64,000 nt of DNA, taken from Amycolatopsis mediterranei. Its GTDB lineage: Bacteria; Actinomycetota; Actinomycetes; Mycobacteriales; Pseudonocardiaceae. The notes below the pieces were generated by a model that was given only the letters and a program-made list of their open reading frames with translations, was not told where the DNA came from and did not search any database. The stretch spans positions 7,379,326-7,443,325 of the forward strand of contig NZ_CP100416.1 of NCBI RefSeq assembly GCF_026017845.1. Direction: 5' to 3'. Of the stretch, positions 36,958 through 45,555 are shown in pieces. The position numbers and the translations under genes were made by a program. The stretch's first letter is position 1, and each line of letters begins with the position of its first letter.

Positions 36958-37551
36958 CTATCGGCGGAAGCCACGATGACGGTCGCGCGGCGGAACATTG
37001 TCGAACTCCTCGAACGAACGCTCGGCCTCGTCCCGTTCGAGCGGGATGCGGTAGCTGAGCAGCCCTTCGTAGTCCTTGTCCTGGAACAGAACGCCCTGCA
37101 GGGTGTCCCAGTTCTCGTCAGATCGCGAGGCCGGTAGCTCGGTCTCCAAATCCGCGACGAGTTCGTCTTCGTCGTGGTGGAGCCGTTCGGCATCTTGGAT
37201 CGCCAGGTCGAGCGCGATCTCCTCGGCGGCGCAGGTCGGTGTGGGAAACCGGCCGATCCGGAGATCCGAGCTGAGGTCGTCGAAGGCACGGGCGTAGCGG
37301 CGAAGGAACCATTCGTCCTGGTCGGCAACGCAGGGGACCACCGCGCCCAGCGGGCCGGGCGTTCCGTCGCGGTACATTCCGGTCTGGTAGGTGTAGTCGT
37401 ACGCCTCGTCGGCGACCGGGACGGGAGCCGAGGCGGTGCCGGCCGGGACCGCGCTGGCCCCGCTGCTCGTAACCGGTCGGCCGCCGGTCGGCCTCGCGAT
37501 CGCAGTGCCTCGATGACGTCGTCGTCCCAGCGGTGCACCACGCTCGCGCAC
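36958..37551 (-). CDS. hypothetical acidic protein, start uncertain
   Basis: The confident part is the C-terminal 130 residues: YDYTYQTGMYRDGTPGP, DQDEWFLRRYARAFDDL, APEEIALDLAIQDAERLHHDEDELV (as EEIALDLAIQD...), then ENWDTLQGVLFQDKDYEGLL. It is acidic, helical and without a signal peptide. A GTG at 37551 is one possible start; the frame is open to 37611. The family is unknown. Its 5' end abuts the broken luciferase-like gene at 37626, so its beginning may have been affected by the same rearrangement. Confidence 0.5.
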   Translation of the reverse strand: MRERGAPLGRRRHRGTAIARPTGGRPVTSSGASAVPAGTASAPVPVADEAYDYTYQTGMYRDGTPGPLGAVVPCVADQDEWFLRRYARAFDDLSSDLRIGRFPTPTCAAEEIALDLAIQDAERLHHDEDELVADLETELPASRSDENWDTLQGVLFQDKDYEGLLSYRIPLERDEAERSFEEFDNVPPRDRHRGFRR

Positions 37552-37625
37552 GCGGGCCGCTGTCGGGCGGAAGCGGCGGTCGAAGCCGCGGCTGCAGTCA
37601 ACCGTGCCCACGATCGAGTTCAGCT

Positions 37626-38390
37626 GATCACCCGCAGGCCGATCCGGTGCTCGCCCTCAGCGTCTTCCCGGACGTGGCCAACCTGCCCCTGCGGCCGCCC
37701 GCGATGCCGGCGAAGGCCGCCGCCGCGCTCGACGTCGTGTCCGGCGGCCGGTTCGAGCTGGCGCTCGGTGCCGGCGGCTACTGGGACGCCATCACGCGGA
37801 TGGGCGTGCCCCGGCGCACGCCGCGCGAGGCGAACGCCGCCTTGCGGGAAGCGATCGCGGTGCTGCGCGCCCTGTGGGCGGACGGCCCGGCGCCGGTCGA
37901 GCTGGCGGGCGAGTTCTACTCGGTCGGCGGCGTGCCCCCGGGACCGGCACCCGCGCACCCGATCGAGATCTGGACCGGCGCCCAGGGACCGAATGCGCTG
38001 ACCCTCACCGGCGAGATCGCCGACGGGTGGGCCGCCCCGATCGCCCCCTACCTGCCGTACGAAAAGTGGCCGGCGCCCCACCGGTCGATCGACGAGGCGG
38101 CGGTCGCCGTGGGCCGGGACCCGGCGTCGGTCCGCCGGATCGCCCAAGTCGTCGGCACCATCACCGCGACGGAGGGCCGTCCGCGGATCGACCACGGCGC
38201 CGCACCCGTGCGGGGAACGGCCGGGCAGTGGGCGGAGGTGCTGGCGCGGCTGGGCACCGAGCAGCCGTTCACTTCGTTCGTGTTCTGGCCGGAACGGGAG
38301 ACGGCCGGCCAGATCGCCGCATTCGCCGCCGAGGTGGTCCCCGAGGTCCGCCGGCTCCTCGAACCGGCTCGGGGCCCATGGACAGCGTGA
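37626..38390 (+). pseudogene. luciferase-like (F420/FMN) oxidoreductase lacking its N-terminus
   Basis: About 255 residues resemble the C-terminal three quarters of a luciferase-like monooxygenase: FPDVANLPLRPP, then ALDVVSGGRFELALGAGGYW, EIWTGAQGPNALTLTGEIADGW. The usual first 60-80 residues (strand 1, cofactor site) are missing, and the spacing between the DHP motif (37626) and NLPLRPP is only about half the normal length. No start codon with a good ribosome site is near. I treat it as a 5'-truncated gene. Confidence 0.7.
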
Positions 38391-38490
38391 GCCGCCTCGT
38401 CCGGCTGGCGCGCCTCGACGGCGAGGTGGACGTCCGCTGCCTGCCGGCCGGCAGCGTCACCCTCGACAACCCGGCGGCCGGGCCGGGGAT
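38378..38490 (+). pseudogene. start of an AraC-family regulator (cupin_6 type), truncated
   Basis: From the ATG at 38378, overlapping the end of the luciferase-like gene by 13 nt, the sequence reads MDSVSRLVRLARLDG then EVDVRCLPAGSVTLDNPA, the start of the sensing domain of AraC regulators that pair with oxidoreductases. It then degenerates; no HTH is found. From 38491 to 38986 I see no gene. Confidence 0.6.
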
Positions 38491-38986
38491 AGACACTCGG
38501 CAATCTCACGCTGGTGACCGCCCGGCTCAACCCAGTCATATCAAACAGTCCGTGGTCGCCGATGCCGGCGCGCCCAATTGAAAGGGCAGCGCGAAACCGG
38601 ATCTCGCCGCACGCATCTGAGTCTCCTCGATCGACCGGCGCGAAGATTTCGCCTCGATGTAAGCCCTATAGCGGGCGTATCAAGACCCGTCAACCGCCAT
38701 TTGCACTATGGCCGATATCACAACACTGTTTCGCGGAGTGATGTTTTAGTCTGTCGGTGCCACGCAGGACTGGCCATGCATCCCGCCAGGGCCGGTCGTG
38801 GCAATTTGTCGCAATTGTGACGACGCTGGGGGAATCGAAGAGGGGCCATTCGTGGGATCCGATGTGCCCGATGCGGCGGTAAGCCCAGTATTGTCGATCA
38901 CGCCGCGCTTTCACTCACCGAAAGTGCTTGCGCACCACTGGTGAACCCGAACGAACCGCACCTATACCGTTACGAACTCGGAGCAG

Positions 38987-40216
38987 TTGGTGAACCCGTG
39001 GAGCAGACGTATCGGCGTCAGCCTGGCCGCGTTGACCGCCGTAGCGTGCACGGCCGGGTCGGCATCCTCGGGAACCACCGACACCCAGTGGATCGCGGCC
39101 TGGGGCACTGCTATGCACGAAGCGATGCCGCTGAACGCCTCGAACTTCAGTTGCCGCAACGCCGAACGCGTCAGCGCGGACGGCACACAGATCCGCATCC
39201 GGCTGACCAACCAGTTCGTCCGCACGCCCACCACGTTCAACCGGGTCACCGTCGCGCAACGCGACACCGACAGCACCATCGTCCCCGCCACCCTGCACGA
39301 GGTCACCTTCGGCGCCCAATCCGTGGTCACGATCCCGGCCGGCAGCGAGGTGTTCAGCGACCCGGTACCCATGCCGGTCACCGCGGGCGAGCAACTCGCG
39401 GTCAGCGTATACACCGCCGGATCCGTCACCGAGTACCCCAACCACGAACTCGGGCTGATCGGTGAGTACTGCACCGACTTCAGCGGCGAAGCCGGGGACC
39501 ACACAGGTGATCCCGGCCCGTATCCGGGCCGCGGGATCAACGTGGCCTGGGTGGCCGGCATCGAGGTGGCCGGTGGCCACACCACCGGCGCCGTAATCGT
39601 CCTCGGTGACTCGGTCACCGACGGAGCACACGCCACTGTCAACACCTTCAGCACTTGGCCGGACGTGCTATCACGCAGGTTGCAGGCCGCGGGCACGCCG
39701 CTGTCGGTCGTCAACGAAGGGGTCGCGGGAAACACCCTGATCACCCCCGGTGGAGTCGGCCCGACCGGGGCACAACGGTTCGACCGGGACGTACTCGGCC
39801 ACAACGGCGCCCGAACAGTGATCATCGCCGAAGGCTCCAACGACCTCTACCTGGGCACGGACGCCGCCACCCTGATCGACGGACTCAACCAGCTGGCCGA
39901 CCGGGCACACGCCGCCGGCCTCCGAGTCGTCGGTGCCACTGTGACCCCGCGTCGCGGTGGGTGGTTCGGCAACGACGACGCCAAGGACACCAACCGCGTC
40001 CAGGTCAACCAGTTCATCCGCACCGACAACCACTTCGACGCGATCATCGACTTCGACGCGATCATGCGCAACACCGACCCGAACTACCCCAACTCCGGCG
40101 CACCCGACCACCAGAACTGGCTCAACCCCGCGTGGGACAGCGGCGACCGCATCCACCCCGACAACAGCGGCTACGCCGTGATGGCCAACTCAATCAACCT
40201 GTCCACCTTGAACTGA
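38987..40216 (+). CDS. secreted GDSL/SGNH esterase
   Basis: About 409 residues from a TTG at 38987 (or the adjacent GTG at 38990). A signal peptide (VSLAALTAVACTAGS) has a Cys at about 21; without a canonical lipobox I do not call it a lipoprotein. An N-terminal beta domain (about 35-190, RIRLTNQFVRTP) precedes the SGNH domain: GDSVTDG with the nucleophile Ser at about 208, GVAGN, AEGSNDLY and the C-terminal DRIHPDNSGY Asp/His pair. It probably deacylates carbohydrates or lipids outside the cell. It is followed by a 454-bp gap (40217-40670) where I recognise nothing. Confidence 0.9.
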   Translation: MVNPWSRRIGVSLAALTAVACTAGSASSGTTDTQWIAAWGTAMHEAMPLNASNFSCRNAERVSADGTQIRIRLTNQFVRTPTTFNRVTVAQRDTDSTIVPATLHEVTFGAQSVVTIPAGSEVFSDPVPMPVTAGEQLAVSVYTAGSVTEYPNHELGLIGEYCTDFSGEAGDHTGDPGPYPGRGINVAWVAGIEVAGGHTTGAVIVLGDSVTDGAHATVNTFSTWPDVLSRRLQAAGTPLSVVNEGVAGNTLITPGGVGPTGAQRFDRDVLGHNGARTVIIAEGSNDLYLGTDAATLIDGLNQLADRAHAAGLRVVGATVTPRRGGWFGNDDAKDTNRVQVNQFIRTDNHFDAIIDFDAIMRNTDPNYPNSGAPDHQNWLNPAWDSGDRIHPDNSGYAVMANSINLSTLN

Positions 40217-40670
40217 ACGGATTGCCGTCGCAAGGCGGACTGCGTGCCTCTGTCGGCGCCGTGGGCCGGGTTCGTTGACGCTTCGCCGTTGCCGCCGTTG
40301 CCGCCGCGGCGTCGGGCGCAGTGGCGGTCGGGGCTGGTGCGCCGACGGCGGCGTCTTCGCGGGCGGTCAGGCCGACGAGGTCCACCTCGGGCGTGGCGGC
40401 GATGCCGATCGGGCCGTTCCGCTCCCGCGCCGCGACCGCCCGCACGGGCCTGTCCGCGTCAACAGCGGTCTCCGGCTGAGCCGATACACGCTGAGCCCGG
40501 CTCGGTGGGCGCTCCAACGGGTCCAGGTCGGGCGGGGGCTCTGCGTCGCGGTTTTGGCCCGCTGAACCTGCAGACCCGACCGCGCCGAGCTGGTTCCGGG
40601 GCCCGTGTCGAAAGTACGGCTGTCAAACGTCCGCTATTGCCGATGATGGAGCGGTCGCCCCGCTGGGCGC

Positions 40671-41648
40671 TCAGGTAAGCTGCGCCAGGGTCCGGTCGAT
40701 GTTTTGTTCCACGATCTCCAGCATCACCGGCCGATCCGGGAAATCACCGTCCAGGAGCCGCAACGGGCCCGCCACGAGCGACAGGTACATGGCGAGGCGA
40801 TAGAAGCGCATTCGGTCTCGGTCCAGGCCGGCACGGCGGAAAAAGGGGTAATCGCTTCCGAAGCGCAGCTCCAGGAACGCGTGCTCCCATTCGACGTCGA
40901 AGAACATGGCACCCTCGATGTCGATCAGCACCGGCTCGTCATGGTCGTCGACCAAGACGTGATCGGGACCCAGCTCGCCGTGGATGAACCCGTACTCGGT
41001 ACGGGGAGCCACAGCCGCGTGACGCTCGCACAAAAGATCCCGGAGGCGGTGTTCGACCGCCGCGAGCCGGTCGACGCGAGCCGCGGTCTCGGCGAGCTGG
41101 CCCAGCGCGCGGCGCAGCACGATCTGTTCCACCGGATCGGTGTCGCCGGCCCGGTCGACGCCCGGCCGGCCATATCGGTCGCGCCGGCTGTCCTGCATCG
41201 CCCGAACCACGTCACCGAGGCGGGCCAGCACACGCGATGCTCGCCGCGAGTCCCGTTCGCGCAAGGCTTCGAGCGTGCCGCCACGCACGTCTTCCAGTAC
41301 GGCAACCTCGCCCGCGAGCAGGCTCCTGGAGCGGTCCACCATCACCACGCGGGGCACCCGGACGGCGATCGAGGACAGTGCGGCATGAGCGGCTTCGAAC
41401 AGATCGAGCCCGTCGGCATGACCGAACGGATCGCTCTGATCCTGCGACGCCGCGTCCGGCCAGTAGTTCTCCTCGGCGTTCCACACGTAGGCGATGCTTG
41501 TCGTGCGGTCATCCAGCACGAGCCGGTAGACGCCCTTTTTGGAACCGCCACGCAGCCGTTCCACCGAGACCAGTTCGCGCTCCCCGAACGCCGCTCGCAC
41601 AACGCCGAGCAAGTCACCTTCGCCGAGCCGCCCCCGGATCTCGACCAT
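40671..41648 (-). CDS. APH-like phosphotransferase-family protein
   Basis: 325 residues with the aminoglycoside phosphotransferase/choline kinase fold: glycine-rich start RLRGGSKKGVYRLVL, catalytic loop FIHGELGPDHVLVDD, and metal loop LIDIEGAMF. The catalytic loop normally reads H-G-D-x-x-x-x-N; here Glu and His replace the Asp and Asn, so activity is uncertain. It may phosphorylate a small molecule or be a pseudokinase. It is not close to any resistance gene. Translation starts at the ATG at 41648. Confidence 0.8.
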   Translation of the reverse strand: MVEIRGRLGEGDLLGVVRAAFGERELVSVERLRGGSKKGVYRLVLDDRTTSIAYVWNAEENYWPDAASQDQSDPFGHADGLDLFEAAHAALSSIAVRVPRVVMVDRSRSLLAGEVAVLEDVRGGTLEALRERDSRRASRVLARLGDVVRAMQDSRRDRYGRPGVDRAGDTDPVEQIVLRRALGQLAETAARVDRLAAVEHRLRDLLCERHAAVAPRTEYGFIHGELGPDHVLVDDHDEPVLIDIEGAMFFDVEWEHAFLELRFGSDYPFFRRAGLDRDRMRFYRLAMYLSLVAGPLRLLDGDFPDRPVMLEIVEQNIDRTLAQLT

Positions 41649-41722
41649 TTTCGCAGCCTACAACCAACGCCCGCTCATGCCGAGGAACCGACCTCTGCGG
41701 TACTGGTACAGCTTGTCGAAGA

Positions 41723-41926
41723 TCAGTCGCCCAGCCAGGCCGCGATCGAGCTCAGCGCTGCGGTCTTCAGCTCGGCCGGCGCGGCCGAGCCGGAAGGCGT
41801 GTGCTGCCATGGCCCGAATGTGTCGCGATCCGTCGAAGGTCGCCAGGACGGCTTCTTGTCCGGCCAGACGCCACCCGCCGGTCGCGGCGGCCGAAACACC
41901 ACCACGCCCGTGCCGGCCACCGTCAT
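41723..41926 (-). CDS. small hypothetical protein coupled to the VOC gene
   Basis: 67 residues from the ATG at 41926, which overlaps the VOC stop (ATGA at 41923-41926). It is Pro/Trp-rich in the middle (FRPPRPAGGVWPDKKPSW, DTFGPWQHTP). No family recognised. Support comes only from the stop-start overlap and plausible composition. Confidence 0.4.
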   Translation of the reverse strand: MTVAGTGVVVFRPPRPAGGVWPDKKPSWRPSTDRDTFGPWQHTPSGSAAPAELKTAALSSIAAWLGD

Positions 41927-42303
41927 GGCCAGGTCCGAGCGAGCCGGTGAAACGTCTCCGGATCGCTGTGCACCGGCACCACGCAGAGCAGGTGGCCGCC
42001 GGGCGCGCGCAGTGTGTGACACTCCAGCCAACGCGAGACCGGCTTCGCGCCCAGAGCTGTCAGACGGGCTACTTCCGCCGACACGTCATCAGTCTCGATA
42101 TCGACGTGATAGCGGGGCTCGTCGTCGACCGCCTGGATGTCGACGATCAACCCGGGGATGGCACCGTCCAGCGCAGTGAACTGTTCCTCGCCCACCACGG
42201 ACCGTGCCGGAACCCCCAGTGCGGCAGACCAGAAACCCGCTGCCGAACCGGCTTCCGCGGCAGGCGTGTCAATGAAGATCCCGAACAGCCGACTGCGATG
42301 CAC
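41923..42303 (-). CDS. VOC/glyoxalase-like protein
   Basis: 126 residues with the beta-alpha-beta-beta-beta pattern of VOC proteins: start LFGIFIDTPAA, FWSAALGVPA, a middle YHVDIETDDV and an end RAPGGHLLCVVP. GTG start at 42303. Metal ligands are incomplete (a His in YHVDIE and a final acidic ligand are plausible). Members include glyoxalases, dioxygenases and binding proteins for drugs. The gap 42304-42706 upstream contains nothing I can support. Confidence 0.8.
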   Translation of the reverse strand: MHRSRLFGIFIDTPAAEAGSAAGFWSAALGVPARSVVGEEQFTALDGAIPGLIVDIQAVDDEPRYHVDIETDDVSAEVARLTALGAKPVSRWLECHTLRAPGGHLLCVVPVHSDPETFHRLARTWP

Positions 42304-42706
42304 GACACGAGGCTATCCGACACGTGAGGCAGCCCGGCCCAGGCCCGGTTGGTGGCGAGCCGGCCGGGGCTGTTCCAGCACGCAGACGTCCGCTCGTGCC
42401 GATGTGCGGACGTTCGACTTTGCCACTGGCTACCACAACCTCTACGAGCGAAACGTGCCTCAGCGCGACGATGCCCGCAAAGAGGGGGCCGCCACTTCGA
42501 ACAGAACAGACTTTTTCAGTCACCCCTCGTGCAGTGCTCGATGAGACCCATGCCATGAGAGAGCCACGCCAATGACACCCCCCAGGGGGGCAGCCGCTGT
42601 GAGCGAGCGGCTCACCGAGCACTTGGACCAGAGTCTGGCCGGACCCGATCCTGGGCCCAGTCTCGAGTAGCCGCCGACCGCAGCGCCGCGCGTACGCACG
42701 TGCCGA

Positions 42707-43378
42707 TCAGGAAAGCGGAGCCTCGCCGGAACTGCGCCGGAGGATGGTGTCGTTGACGGTACGTGCGACGAAGGCCTGGTACTCCTCGCGCGGTTTGCCG
42801 TCCATCCGCACATAACGCACGTAGGCCTCGACACTGGTGATGACGCAGAGCGCCTCGACGAGGTCGTCGAAGGGCACGTCGGTCCGCAGCCAGTCGCGTT
42901 CGCCGACCACCCGGAGAACCTTCTCGACCTGCCCTCGCATGGACACGAGCCGCTCGGCCAAGGTGTCCCGGACCTCGCAGTCGCCGTGGGCCGCGGCGGT
43001 CACCGCGGTCCAGACCCCGGCGACGGGCTCGTTGATCGCCAGCATCGTCTCTCCGAGGTAGGCGCCGAACGCGCCCGGCTCACGGAGTTCGAGCATGTTC
43101 TTGCCGCGCTCGGTGTCGAAGAACTCGATGTCCCCTTCGACCCCGAAGGAGGCCACCGCGACCGCGGCCCACAGCAGTGCCGTCTTCGGCCCGTTGGCAC
43201 GCACTGTCTCGACCGAGACCCCGGCCCGCTTCGCGATCCGCGCGAAGGTCGCCCCGTGGTACCCGCGCTCGCCGAACTCCTCGATGGCGGACTCGACCAC
43301 CCGGCGTCTGGTCTCCGCGGCCTGGCGCTGCCGAAGCTCCGACCGGTAAGTGCGGGCGCCGCGATCAGCGTCCGACAT
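42707..43378 (-). CDS. TetR-family regulator next to a glycosyltransferase
   Basis: 223 residues. HTH at about 20-65: TRRRVVESAIEEFGERGYHG, FARIAKRAGVSVETVRAN. The recognition helix reads ETVRANGPKTALLW rather than the usual Y-x-H/Y-F, a variant known in some TetR groups. It is divergent from the glycosyltransferase at 43457; the gap contains an inverted repeat at 43404-43420, so it probably represses that gene. Confidence 0.88.
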   Translation of the reverse strand: MSDADRGARTYRSELRQRQAAETRRRVVESAIEEFGERGYHGATFARIAKRAGVSVETVRANGPKTALLWAAVAVASFGVEGDIEFFDTERGKNMLELREPGAFGAYLGETMLAINEPVAGVWTAVTAAAHGDCEVRDTLAERLVSMRGQVEKVLRVVGERDWLRTDVPFDDLVEALCVITSVEAYVRYVRMDGKPREEYQAFVARTVNDTILRRSSGEAPLS

Positions 43379-43403
43379 ATTGACTACCGACCCATACAGA
43401 TGA

Positions 43404-43420
43404 ATACTGCTCCATAGTAT
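43404..43420. promoter_or_regulatory. operator-like inverted repeat
   Basis: ATACT-7 nt-AGTAT in the 78-bp gap between the divergent TetR and glycosyltransferase genes. Confidence 0.5.
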
Positions 43421-43456
43421 CCGACTCTATCTCCCCAGCGGCCGAGGGAGGGCGTC

Positions 43457-44755
43457 ATGCCCTCGATCATGATCGCGACCATGCCCGTCCACGGGCACGT
43501 CACCCCGCTGCTCGCCGTCGCGCGGCACTTCGCCGGGCGAGGAGACCGCGTGCGCTTCCTCACCGGTGCCCGCTTCGCCGAACTCGTCGCAGCGACCGGC
43601 GCCGAGCACCTGCCCTTGCCGGCCGAAGCCGACTTCGACGACCGGCAGGACTGGAACCGGACCTTCCCCGAGCGCGCCGCGCTCAGCGGCACCCGGGCGA
43701 TTGCCCACGACCTCGAGCACATCTTCGTCCGGCCCGGCCGCGCGCAACACGACGCCGTCATGGCCGCGCACGCCGCCGAACCGGCTGACGCACTCCTGGC
43801 CGACCCGGCCTTCATCGGCGGCGCGTTCCTCCTCGGCCACCCGCTCGGCGTCCGGCCACCGATCGTGATGTGCGGCATCTGCCCGCTGATGATCGCCAGC
43901 CGGGACACGGCCCCGTTCGGCACGGGGCTCATGCCGCTGCGCGGCCCGCTCGGCCGACTCCGCAACACCGCGCTCGCCTCACTCACCGCCAAGGTCCTCT
44001 TCCCGGCCATCGAGCAGATCGCCGACCGGACGTTCCACCGGGTGCACGGCCGCTCGATCCCGTTCGCAGTCCTCGACTGGCCCCGCCACGCCGACGCGAT
44101 CGTGCAGTTCACCGTGCCCGAGTTCGAGTACCCGCGCTCCGACGCGCCCGCCACCCTGCACTTCGCCGGACCGATCTCGGCATCCGGTTCGCGGGCCCCG
44201 CTTCCCCCGTGGTGGCCGGAACTCGACGGCTCCAGGCCCGTCGTCCACCTCACCCAGGGCACGATCGGCAACAGCGATTACGGTCAGCTCATCGCACCGG
44301 CCCTCGACGGCCTCGCTGACGAGGACGTGCTGATCGCCGTGGCCACCGGCGGGCGCCCCCTCGATTCCCTGCCGCCGCTGCCCGCGAACGCCAGGGCCGC
44401 CGAGTTCCTGCCGTACGACGAGCTGCTGCCGAAGACCGACGTCTACGTCACCAACGGCGGGTACGGCGGCGTGCAGTACGCGCTGCGCTACGGCGTGCCG
44501 ATCGTGGCCGCCGGCCGCCAGGAGGACAAGCCCGAAGTCATCGCCCGGGTCGCCTGGGCCGGTGTCGGACGCCGCATCAGAACCCGGATCCCCGCGCCGT
44601 CGACCATCCGTCGGGCTGTCCGCGCCGTCCTCGACGACCACCACTACCGCGACGCCGCGTGCCGCATCGCCGGACACATCGCCGGTACCCGCGGAGTCCA
44701 CGAGCTCGCCGAAATCGTCGACGCGCTGGTGGCTGAACGAACGGCGAGTGAATGA
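43457..44755 (+). CDS. GT1/MGT-family glycosyltransferase
   Basis: 432 residues with the GT-B fold. The N-terminal acceptor domain begins MIATMPVHGHVTPLLAVA, with the catalytic His in the GHV motif (about residue 13). The C-terminal donor domain has VHLTQGTIGN and NGGYGGVQYALRYGVPIVAAGRQEDKP, the UDP/TDP-sugar binding signature (as GGYGGVQ...VPIVAAG). It resembles macrolide glycosyltransferases, including those that inactivate antibiotics or modify natural products. No further biosynthetic genes are beside it, so detoxification is as likely as biosynthesis. Confidence 0.9.
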   Translation: MPSIMIATMPVHGHVTPLLAVARHFAGRGDRVRFLTGARFAELVAATGAEHLPLPAEADFDDRQDWNRTFPERAALSGTRAIAHDLEHIFVRPGRAQHDAVMAAHAAEPADALLADPAFIGGAFLLGHPLGVRPPIVMCGICPLMIASRDTAPFGTGLMPLRGPLGRLRNTALASLTAKVLFPAIEQIADRTFHRVHGRSIPFAVLDWPRHADAIVQFTVPEFEYPRSDAPATLHFAGPISASGSRAPLPPWWPELDGSRPVVHLTQGTIGNSDYGQLIAPALDGLADEDVLIAVATGGRPLDSLPPLPANARAAEFLPYDELLPKTDVYVTNGGYGGVQYALRYGVPIVAAGRQEDKPEVIARVAWAGVGRRIRTRIPAPSTIRRAVRAVLDDHHYRDAACRIAGHIAGTRGVHELAEIVDALVAERTASE

Positions 44756-44782
44756 CACGGCCGCATGGCCCGTCTGTCATTC
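44750..44782 (+). terminator. imperfect terminator hairpin after the glycosyltransferase
   Basis: GAATGACA at 44750 pairs with TGTCATTC ending at 44782, with GGCC/GGCC pairing inside. It overlaps the stop codon. The region 44783-45096 holds no gene I can support. Confidence 0.5.
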
Positions 44783-45096
44783 GCCTGACAACCGCACAAA
44801 CGTATTGCCGAACTCGCCTTCGCGAGCGAAACCTGTCACAGAACCTTTAGCCCAGGACCCGTGAAGGCGGCTCGGGCAGTGCCCCGCGCGGTGGACACCT
44901 TGCTGCGGCAGGTCCAGCGTGCTGTCGGGTGGGCCGGCCAAGGGGCCACTCCGGTCAGCGGCCGCAACGCCACGGAGACGGCCGAGTTCGCCATCCGGCG
45001 GCCGGCCGTCAGCGCGGCACTCATTGAACCGGCCGCGCGGCCTCGTCTGGCGAGTACCTCTGAGAGGGCAGACCACGGTGGCATGCTCGGGCTACC

Positions 45097-45440
45097 ATGA
45101 AATTCCGCAATACCTGGCGAAAAGTGACGGTTGTCGCCATAGCCGTTTCGGGGCTGATCACTGCGGCCGGCGTCAGCCGGCCGCGGCCGACACCCGCTGG
45201 GTAGGCGGCGAGGTCGGAATCTTCGGCAACGCGCCGACCTGCGTGAAGGTCTGGGTCAACGAGGAATCGTCACTCAGACCGGCCACGCGCTGAACCAGTG
45301 CGGGTACAGCCTCAACCTCAAGATCATCCGGGCATTCGGTGAGGACGGTCCGTGCGGGTCCGTGTCCGACGGCGTTGTCGGGGTGTTCGTCCGGCTTCCG
45401 CCCCGTCCTCCCCAGACGACAGGGTGGAAGGCGGGACGGG
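45097..45440 (+). pseudogene. small secreted protein broken by two frameshifts
   Basis: The ATG at 45097 starts a signal peptide (KFRNTWRKVTVVAIAV, GLITAAGVS). The mature sequence continues in a second frame as AAADTRWVGGEVGIFGNAPTCVKVWVN and in a third as GIVTQTGHALNQCGYSLNLKI followed by FGEDGPCGSVSDG. Together they make one plausible small protein with several Cys, but two single-base losses (near 45177 and 45262) break it. Confidence 0.65.
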
Positions 45441-45555
45441 CGCTCGGAGGATCCAGTGGCCGCGCGGGCTCCAGCGGCGCACCGGCGCGTCGTGGTGCAC
45501 ACGGGAACCCGGCGGGACCATCGCGCCGATGATCCCGGTGAGAAGACGACCCTCG

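Noticed and set aside
40217-40670. A gene in the gap after the GDSL esterase
   Set aside because: Both strands have only short Arg/Ala-rich frames without motifs or good ribosome sites.
40671-41648. Aminoglycoside resistance gene
   Set aside because: Only the kinase fold is shared; the catalytic Asp and Asn positions are changed and there is no resistance context.
43457-44755. A natural-product biosynthetic cluster around the glycosyltransferase
   Set aside because: No polyketide synthase, NRPS, sugar-biosynthesis or other tailoring genes are near; a lone TetR-controlled enzyme is more likely detoxification.
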